This document shows positions 20,493-27,423 of a DNA stretch of 27,423 nt, one piece after another. This DNA comes from Ectocarpus siliculosus (lineage: Eukaryota > Sar > Phaeophyceae > Ectocarpales > Ectocarpaceae). The notes below the pieces were generated by a model. It was not told the DNA's origin. It saw only the letters and a list, made by a program, of their open reading frames with translations, and did no database searches. Each line of letters begins with the position of its first letter. Positions within the stretch are counted from its first letter, which is position 1. A program made the translations under genes and the position numbers. The stretch lies in contig FN649731.1 of NCBI GenBank assembly GCA_000310025.1, forward strand, positions 1,334,277 to 1,361,699. Direction: 5' to 3'.

Positions 20493-23400
20493 TCAGGATA
20501 CTCTTTTCTTATCTGGCGACGGTCCGGGGGGCGGTTTGTCCAACACGTTCACCCACAAGTTGATTGCGCAAGCCAAGTACCGCACCCCGCAGTACTCCAC
20601 GACACCCGGCGGCTCAACGCCGCTGCCGCCGCCGCCGCCGGCACCACCGCTAAAAACCGCCAACGGCTGGAGGCTCACGCCGCAGAGCGCCGAATCCTCC
20701 GCGGGCGGCGGCGTCTCGACGCAGGCTTCCCTGATGGCCGCCACGCTACTACTACCGGCAGGAGCGACACCGCCACCAACCGCGGTCCTCTCGTCTTTTC
20801 CTCCGACTAACCCAGAGGCGGCGCCAGGAGACCCCCCCACCCCTTGGGCCTCCTTCCCCATACAAACTCCCTCCTCGCCGTCTTCGACCCCGAAAACGGA
20901 GGGAAGGTCGCCGCCGCCGTCGTCGCCGGCCGCCGCCGCCGCTGCCTCCCGGGCGGACCGCCGCAGCTCCGCCCAGGCCCGCTCCATCGCGGCGAAGCCG
21001 TCCACCCCTTGCAGGCAGCAGCCGTCCTCGGCCGACGCCTGAAGCATCCGGCAGACCTTGACCGCTTCCCGCAGGCCCCGACAAAACGACTCCAACTCTT
21101 GGGACCTGGCCACTTCCCTCCTCACCGCCACCCCGTCGCTGGCGAGCGCGTCGGCATCCGGGGGGACCCCGGCGGAATCTATCTCAGCACGACAATCAGC
21201 GCCCTCTCGCTCCGCGGTAGGGCGGGTAAACGGCGACGACGGTCGCGTGGGAGACGCTGGTGTCGCCGCCGCGCGATCGCTACCGCTGCGGCTGCCGGCA
21301 CCACCGCCCGCTAGGGCCTCGATCCCTCTCGCCGCCATGCTAGTGACGTACGACATCATGGCCGCCCAGTCGGCCAAGCTAGGGGGAGACCTCGCCCGCC
21401 GCGTGTCCAACCCTAGATCCAGCTCCAGCTTATCTTGTTCCTCCTTCTCATCGCCGCCGCCGCTGGTCAGCCCTCCATCTCTCCCGTCTTCTAAATCCTT
21501 ATCGGCTGCGCCATCACCCGCCGTACCAGCCGCGTCCAGCATCGACAGCAGGCACACCGCTCGTCGCGCGGAACGTTGCCGCCTCACCGCTACGCCAAGC
21601 GCGGCGGCACCCCCGCCGCCGGCAAGTGCCTCCTCTTCCACCGGCGGCCGCCCGCGGACGAACCTCTCTCGAAACTTCTCCCCCCGAGCGGCATCGGCCG
21701 CGGACATCGTCGCCGCGAGCTCCTCCACCGTGGGAAACGGCCGGAGGTCTTCCGCAGCAACAGCTCGCCACCGCTCAAGGTCGGCGTCCTCTGCCTCGCC
21801 GCCGCCGCCGTCTGCATCGGCGTTCGCGTCGTCGTCGGCCGTGACGTCCTCAGGCGAATACGGGACGTCTATCGCCCGCGGCGGCGGCGTCGACGGTAGC
21901 TCCATTCTTCGCTGCACCTCGACGGCTTCCTCCAGTCGCCCCCGCTTCGCCAGCGCATCCCGCAGACCGCGCAGGGACAGAGGGAGCCCCGGCGCCGTCA
22001 CCGTCGTCGTTGCCGCAGCCCCGCTCGGAAACGACCCTGAACCGCCCCCCTTTTCGCTTCCGAGCCTCCCGGCCTCCTCTTCCTCGGCCGTCGCCCCGAC
22101 CGTGGGGGGTCGAGGAGGAGGAGGAGGCGGGGTCGCAGGCGCGATGTCCGCAAACGGGTCGACCGCTTCTTCCGGCGGTGCCTCCGGCGAGCCGCCGGTG
22201 CTGCTAGCGCCGCCAATAGCAAATCCGGCCTCCTCCCCCGCCGCCGCCTCGGGCGCGTCAGCGAAAGTTCCCCACTCTTCCTCGTCGTCATCATCAAGGG
22301 CATCATTTGCCGTGGTGTCCTCTCTAACTGCCGTCACTTCGCCCTCGGGACCGGGCAGGTCCTGCTGCCCGGTCGTCCCCTCCCCGCCCGCCGTCGCGTC
22401 TTCGAAGTCACCCCACTCGTCGTCCTGGCCTTGTGCCCCCTCCGCCGCCGCCGCCGCCGGTGCCGCGCCGTCCGCGATGGACGCGTGGGCTGACGCTGCT
22501 ACAGCCCCCTCCGACGAGACCGGTGGCATCCCCTGCTGCTCCAAGCCAGGCCACGCCTGCTGCTGCTGCTGCTGCTGTTGCTGCTCGTCTTCGACCATCG
22601 CCGCCGCGCTACTGCTGCCGCCGGCGCCGCTCCCAACTTCCGGATCCTGATCGAGAGGCCGGGGCTCCCCGCGAATATCAGCGTCGCTATCACTAATCGC
22701 ATCGTCTATTGCAGGCTCGTCTACGCCGGCAGCTTTGACGGCTTCTTCTGCAGTCGTAGGAGGAGGAGGAGGAGGAGGGGGCGAAGGCGGTGGGGAAGGG
22801 GTTGGGGAGCGGGGCGGTGCCGTGGTCTCGTCGGCGAAGTCGTTCCAGTCCTCCTGCCCCACCGCCAGGTCCAGGTCAGCCATCTCGTCGAACACGGACA
22901 GCTTGGTGCGGGACGACGAGGCTCTGGGGCAAGCCAAAACAAGGCGGATAGTATGCATACGGCGAGAGGGAATAAGGGGTGTGTGTGAGAGAGAGCAAAA
23001 GAAAATAACAGTCTTGACAAAAATCTCCCTGGTTTGGCTGGCGTCCCGTTCGCTCCCACATACACCAACAAGAGGAAGGGCTATTAAACGACAAGAAACC
23101 CTTGCCCTAACCCTAATGCTTGGTTGGGTATAAAACGGGTGGTATTGACAAACGTTCACCACGCGTTCGACGCCAGCGCGGGGATCGCGGGCTAAAAGCC
23201 CTTGTGCGCGAGACATGGGGGGACATGCTGTGAATAACAGGCACATTCCGGCAGCGGTTGGGAAGGAACCAGTAGCGCCGTGCGTACAACCTCTAGAGCG
23301 TGACATCGGCAACCGCAGAGGCAAAAACGAACCCGGCTTACCTGTCCACCATGACGGGGTTGTGCGCCTTCTCCGCGAGCGGCGGCGTTGGTGTCTGCTT

Positions 23401-25757
23401 CAAGTCCGTATGGTGGCCATGGGGAGGGGGACAGAAATTCGGGTGGGTGCATGCCAGAGGGTGATGACGAGAACGTTCGACGACAGCAGCAGCGGCTCAC
23501 CGGTGTACAGGCGGTCGTGCCAAGGCAGCTAATCTCGGGCTTGACGTCAACCGTACCGGTACACTACCGCGAGGAGCGGAGCCTTGGCAAACGAATGCCA
23601 ATAAGAACCAACCATTATGGTTCGACAGTTGCAGAGGGATCGGGAGTCTTGGCAAAGGAGTACCCCAAAAGACTCCGATACTTATCGTGAGGTGATCCGA
23701 TACCGCGAGTGAGTTCCAGCATTTTTCGCTCGAATATTGAGCGAGTTTTCATCGTATGATGTACCAGGTACGGTACAGCAGGTCACAACCAAACACCGAC
23801 TCATATCTTGCGACCCCCTACCCGAGCGAGAAAAATGACATAGCGGAATTGCTTGGTTATCCATTCCGCGACAAGCCAAAAAAAGTGGCTTGTCGCGCAG
23901 CAATAGACGACGGAGCGATAACTTGGCTCTTAGCTCACCATGTCCGAAAGGTGCAACGGCCCCGCGCTTGCCTCCTGTACGTTGGTCTTGATCAAATCAT
24001 CAAGGTTTCCTCCTCCTGCCTCCCCCCCCGCGCCCTTGCCGCTATCGACGGCCGACCCCACCGAGCCGCCTCCGCCGCCTCCCATCATCCACGCGTCGCC
24101 TCCGGCTGCTGCCGCCCCGCTTGCGGAAGGCTCAGCCGTTCTCGGAGCGTTGGTGGCCACGGGACTCGCGCCTCTTTCCGCTGCCAGGGACGCGGGCGAG
24201 GCTACCGCCGTCGCCGGGGCGTCACCACCAGGAGCCCCCGAAAACTCACCGAAGTCGTCATCTTGGCTCTGGTCGGTCGGCGGCGGTGTTGGGTGTTGTT
24301 GTGGCTCTTCCTGGCAGCCCGCGAATTCTCCGAAGTCGTCGTCCTCGCTGTCCGGCGTTGTTGGTGCTGACGCGGCCGCTTCGTGCGAGGGAAGAGACCG
24401 CTGCTGGGCGCTCTCTGTTCTCGGATCATCCCCGGCAGTGCCCCAGACCGCGTTGTTGTTATTGCCCATGCTCACCTCGCTTTCCGGACCAACAGTGGTG
24501 GGCGGCGGAGCCTGGAAGGTGTTACTAAACACAGACGACGGCGATGCCGTAGCGGCGACGGCGAACGGCGACAAGACAGCCGGAGCAGCGGCCGACGACG
24601 CAGGCGGCAATTTGTCGCTACCACCACCACCAACAACAACACCAACGTCAGCGCCAACACCAACGCCGACACCAACGCCGGACGGAACCCCCCCCATGCG
24701 CGGCGGAGGTAATCGTGCGTGCCTCGTCGCCTCGAGCGCGGAGATCGAAGGGAGGGGGGCCATCCCTTGGGAAGACAGGGATCCCTGTTGGGCCAGGGCA
24801 ATGAGTCTCATCGCAGCGAAGAACCCCGGCCGGCGAATGGACCCGGTCAGGGAGGGGTCACACAGGGACCAGATCTGTTTTTACGCAGGGGGTGAAGCGA
24901 GCAAAGTGAGCGGGCGGTCAGTCAGCTGAGAGGTCTGCCTTACGATAGAATACCACCGGCCTTTGTTCCCGAAAAGTTCAGAGAGGGTGTCGTGGTTGGT
25001 ACTGCAGGTCTCACCCGCGTGAAAAAGAGCGGAGTTTCGGAGGGCATCTGATATACTATTCCTCCCAACGAACTGGAGCGGGATCGCGAGGTTAAAGTAC
25101 CACGGCTTTGGCCGCACACCAACCAACCGCTCCCGCAAGCACCCCTGCTGGTCTGCGGGGCATCACGGCACACGACCATTTCTCTAAACGTGAGTGAGCA
25201 CCCCCCCCCCCCCCCCCCCCTTCTCTCTCTCTCGCTGCCTCACCGTCTTCAGCACGTCCTTCGAAAGCCCGGAACGGCTGAAGAACTGCACGGCGATCCT
25301 ACCGGACACCGTCCCGGGCACCGCGCATCCCGCGGAGGCACTCCGAAACAGAGCGTCGTACTCCGGAACCTGTTCGGCCGGCGGCATCCACTCCGCACCA
25401 CCACCGCCGCCGCTGCTCCCGGCGGCAACCTGCGGCGCAGGACTCGGGGCGGGGACAGCAGTAGTACTCTTCTTCCCGCCGGTGGCTTGGTCATGAGGGA
25501 GCCCTGAGGTAGCCACACCGCCTGCTGGCAAGTTCGGGTTCTGTCCTGTTGCTGCTGGGCGGAACAACCCAGAGGCGGCGTTGAATCCGCCACCACCGCT
25601 ACCCCATGGCGCTGCCGTTGATGCCGAGGCCACCGGCATCATCATGTTCTGCTGTTGCTGTTGCTGCTGCTGTAGCGGTTGCTGCCCCGCTGGGTACGTC
25701 GCGGCGCTGCCACCAAGCGAGTAAGCATGATGATGATGACCATGACCCATTTGAAAA

Positions 25758-25792
<35 letters not shown>

Positions 25793-26017
25793 GTAGTGCA
25801 AGCCGCCATACGGAGGCTGTTGATGCTGCTGCTGCTGGGCGATCGTAGCAGCAGGAGGAGGACCAGCACTAAAAGAAGAAGGTGATGATGTAGCAGCAAC
25901 GTGGTGATTCACGCCAGGCCAGCCAGGCCACGGTGAGGATGAGCTCTGTTGCTGCTGTCCAGCTCCGCTGTGCGGAGCGGGGGCACCCTGAGCGAGAACA
26001 TCGAACGGGTCCGCCAT
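20493..26017 (-). CDS. EH-domain clathrin/AP-1 accessory protein, gamma-synergin/aftiphilin-like
   Basis: Minus-strand coding exons are 26017-25244, 24874-23939, 23394-23342 and 22923-20493, giving 1397 residues; phases 0, 0 and 2 fit. The protein starts MADPFDVL (a DPF motif, as bound by AP-2 appendages) and continues with His/Gln-rich sequence. An EH domain spans the first intron at about residues 214-290: YDALF, SGRIAVQFFSRSGLSKDVLKT, then IWSLCDPSLTGSI and FFAAMRLIALAQ. EH domains bind NPF peptides at the conserved Trp pocket. Acidic aromatic motifs of the kind bound by gamma-ear/GAE domains follow: DDDFGEF (436-442 and 463-469), WNDF (614-617), WGDF (about 757) and WGTF (about 805). The C-terminus (FCRGLREAVKVCRML, CGVRYLACAINLWVNVL) resembles the clathrin-binding end of aftiphilin/synergin proteins. 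It likely acts in trans-Golgi/endosome coat assembly. The orthology is inferred from motif memory, not a search. Confidence 0.87.
22924..23341 (-). other. Intron 3 of the EH-domain gene
   Basis: Donor GTAAGC at 23341 follows a codon split after AG, and acceptor CCCCAG ends at 22924, completing AGA (Arg). It contains two units of CCCTAA at 23105-23116. Nothing else was seen. Confidence 0.8.
23395..23938 (-). other. Intron 2 of the EH-domain gene, with repeat fragments and a hairpin
   Basis: Donor GTGAGC at 23938 and acceptor GCAG ending at 23395. It includes a segment (23648-23700) related to GT31 intron 1, palindromic GTACCGGTAC-type bits near 23550 and 23765, and a strong inverted repeat at 23867-23897. 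This looks like decayed mobile-element sequence without coding capacity. Confidence 0.7.
23867..23897. repeat. Perfect 12-bp inverted repeat (hairpin)
   Basis: CGCGACAAGCCA (23867-23878) is the exact reverse complement of TGGCTTGTCGCG (23886-23897), with a 7-nt A-rich loop. A further pair, ATTGCT (23848-23853) and AGCAAT (23899-23904), extends the pairing after an unequal bulge. Confidence 0.92.
24875..25243 (-). other. Intron 1 of the EH-domain gene
   Basis: Donor GTGAGG at 25243 follows SKDVLKT, and acceptor AACAG ends at 24875 before IWSLCD, so it splits the EH domain in phase 0. It contains a C-run on plus at 25200-25220. Confidence 0.85.
25757..25790 (-). repeat. (CAG)n tract coding poly-Gln in the EH-domain protein
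   Basis: CTG triplets on plus read as about eleven consecutive Gln codons on minus after GGLHY. Other Gln runs lie at about 25650-25675 and 25825-25838. Confidence 0.9.
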
Positions 26018-26853
26018 AGATGGGGAAGCCTATTTTACCTCCGCAACCTCTAGGTCGGAGGTTCACTGTTTCCCAAGGATGGTCCACGAGGTCTTGAGTA
26101 AAAGTTGCACAGTTGTGGGAAACGAGAAGGCGGACAGAGAGGAGCTGCTGCTGCTGTGAGGGCGGACGAACGACTGTCGGATTGTCGGCGGGACGAGGGG
26201 GGTCGACAGAGTAGAGAATCAAGGTATGTGAAAGCAGAACAGCGGAGCCGCACTTGCCAGCCAGCTCGCTGGCTGCTGGTCTGTGCCTGCTCTCTCTGCC
26301 AGAGCATATCAAGAGCGGCACATATCAGCAGTGCAGTGCATCAAGGGAGAGAACACGGGCGGTTTTCGACGTGCCTTGGCAGGTGAGTTTCCCGCGCACG
26401 TCGATCTCGGTCAATCCCAAGGTGACTCGGTCTTGAAAAGGCCTCACGCAATCATGCTACGAATTTGTAAATTCAAACCTGCCATTAGCCTTGCCAGCGA
26501 GCACGAGTCTTCCACCTCGCGTGTGTACGTAACAGCAGTAGTTTTCACGGCAAGCTCCAAGGATCCGCATTTCCGCTAGAAATACACACACGCACTCTCT
26601 CGCTCTCTCCCCCCCGTCAACCAATTGTTCGCCGCCGTAGGGACTTCGCGTGCCAGCAATTTCAAAACGCGGGAGCCTGCTTTCGGTGGACGGCGACACG
26701 GGGCACACCGCCGTCGTTTTCGCTGCTGTCACCAACTACCGGCAGCACGCAGCTGTTCGGTGGACGGTGACACGGGGCACACCGTCGTATTCGCTGCTGC
26801 CACCAACTACAGTACCGGTAGTAGGCAGTGCCAAGTGCCGCACCCGAAAAAAT
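26018..26853. promoter_or_regulatory. Head-to-head intergenic region between EH-domain gene and RGG-type frame
   Basis: This 836-bp region lies upstream of the EH-domain gene (minus) and of the plus-strand frame starting at 26854, so it should hold the promoter and 5' UTR of the first and perhaps of both. It carries a tandem duplication at 26682-26810. No named promoter element was recognised. The plus frame remains open for at least 120 bp upstream of its ATG, so that boundary is uncertain. Confidence 0.45.
26682..26810. repeat. Two tandem copies of a 55-58 bp segment
   Basis: TTCGGTGGACGG[CT]GACACGG starts at 26682 and again at 26756. The copies match through GCTGCTG[TC]CACCAACTAC, apart from two substitutions and a 3-bp deletion. 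They lie just upstream of the RGG-type frame. Confidence 0.9.
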
Positions 26854-27423
26854 ATGTCGGGAAACCGCACGAAGCAAGAGTACAACAGCTGTGGCAGCAG
26901 TAGCAGCAGGCCTGGAGCAGAGCGTTCGGATGGGAGCCGGGGGTTCTCGTCGGGAGCGGCGGGCGCGCGTGGTCGGGGCGGCAGCTCTAGGGGGAGGGGG
27001 CGAGGTGGAGGAGGCAGCGGCCGAGACGCCTACCACTACCAGCAGCAGTACGACCAGCAGTGGATGCCGCCGACGGCAGGCTCGGAGTGGAGAGGCGGGA
27101 GGGGAAGAGGGAAAGGTAACTGTAAAAGAAACATGAGCAGGTCGTATAACAATGACGGCAGGGGCGGTAGCGGCAGCACCACCAGCGGCAATGGTAGCAG
27201 CGGCTCTGCTGTCTTGGTCCCGGGCAGCAGCATCCGAGGGCCACGAGACGGCGGCGGCGGCGGCGGCGGCGGCGGCAGCTCGAGCAGCAGCAACAGCCAC
27301 CGTTCCAATGACTACGCCCACCGTTCCAACTACTACGCGGGTCGCTCTCCCCCGCTACCGCCGCCGCCACCGCCACCGCACCCCCCCCCCCGCGGCGTCT
27401 TCTGCCGCGGCCTCTGCTTTCGT
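26854..27423 (+). CDS. Gly/Arg-rich (RGG-type) protein, 5' part, runs off right edge
   Basis: From ATG 26854 the frame stays open for 190 codons to the last base of the window. It begins MSGNRTKQEYNSCG and has RGG/RGRG clusters (GARGRGGSSRGRGRGGG, then WRGGRGRGKG), a Tyr/Gln segment (AYHYQQQYDQQW), a poly-Gly/Ser stretch, a short duplicated HRSNxYA motif and a Pro-rich end. RGG boxes are typical of RNA-binding proteins, so an RNA-related role is plausible, but no folded domain such as an RRM or helicase core lies within the visible part. A GT at 27116 after GRGK could be a splice donor, which would shorten this exon. The exact start is uncertain because no in-frame stop lies just upstream. 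Confidence 0.5.
   Translation, partial: MSGNRTKQEYNSCGSSSSRPGAERSDGSRGFSSGAAGARGRGGSSRGRGRGGGGSGRDAYHYQQQYDQQWMPPTAGSEWRGGRGRGKGNCKRNMSRSYNNDGRGGSGSTTSGNGSSGSAVLVPGSSIRGPRDGGGGGGGGGSSSSSNSHRSNDYAHRSNYYAGRSPPLPPPPPPPHPPPRGVFCRGLCFR

Noticed and set aside
21058-22650. 530-codon plus-strand frame opposite the last exon of the EH-domain gene
   Set aside because: It is Ser/Ala/Pro low complexity only, while the minus strand carries the WGDF/WGTF motifs and fits the exon phases.
26662-27321. 219-codon minus-strand frame at the right edge
   Set aside because: Its Ala/Pro/Arg composition mirrors the Gly/Arg/Ser codons of the plus frame, which has the more coherent RGG pattern. It is not strictly excluded.

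Overview
The window is eukaryotic nuclear DNA. Coding sequence is cut into exons by GT-AG introns, and the genes are large, GC-rich and full of codon-sized (CAG, GCG, GGC, CCG) repeat tracts coding for poly-Ala, Ser, Gln, Pro and Gly. Intron density, pyrimidine-rich acceptors, mixed GC content and large low-complexity linkers fit a stramenopile, most likely a brown alga of the Ectocarpus type. This assignment is an inference from style, not from a marker gene. I found no bacterial, organellar, tRNA or rRNA features.

Layout from left to right: (1) a minus-strand family GT31 (beta-1,3-galactosyltransferase-like) gene, with six coding exons between 6652 and 102 and its 3' end beyond the left edge; (2) a GC-rich head-to-head intergenic region; (3) a plus-strand gene of twelve coding exons, 7430-18811, that conceptually splices to a 2051-residue protein. 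It carries five gap-free copies of a 53-residue helical repeat separated by disordered linkers, an AT-hook, and a C-terminal globular region. I cannot name this family, and it is the best candidate for something undescribed. (4) A convergent intergenic region, 18812-20492; (5) a minus-strand gene, 26017 to 20493, with four coding exons and 1397 residues. It encodes an EH-domain protein with many acidic WxxF/DFGxF motifs, resembling gamma-synergin/aftiphilin-type clathrin/AP-1 accessory factors. (6) A second head-to-head region and a plus-strand Gly/Arg-rich reading frame from 26854 that runs off the right edge.

The three full gene models rest on splice junctions whose phases fit throughout and on protein alignments that continue across every intron. 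The genes do not form an operon or an obvious pathway: two act in the secretory/endosomal system (a Golgi glycosyltransferase and a vesicle-coat accessory), while the repeat protein and the RGG-type frame look nuclear or RNA-linked. The introns hold a 105-bp minisatellite, decayed dispersed repeats shared between two genes, a long perfect hairpin, a telomere-like tract and several microsatellites.
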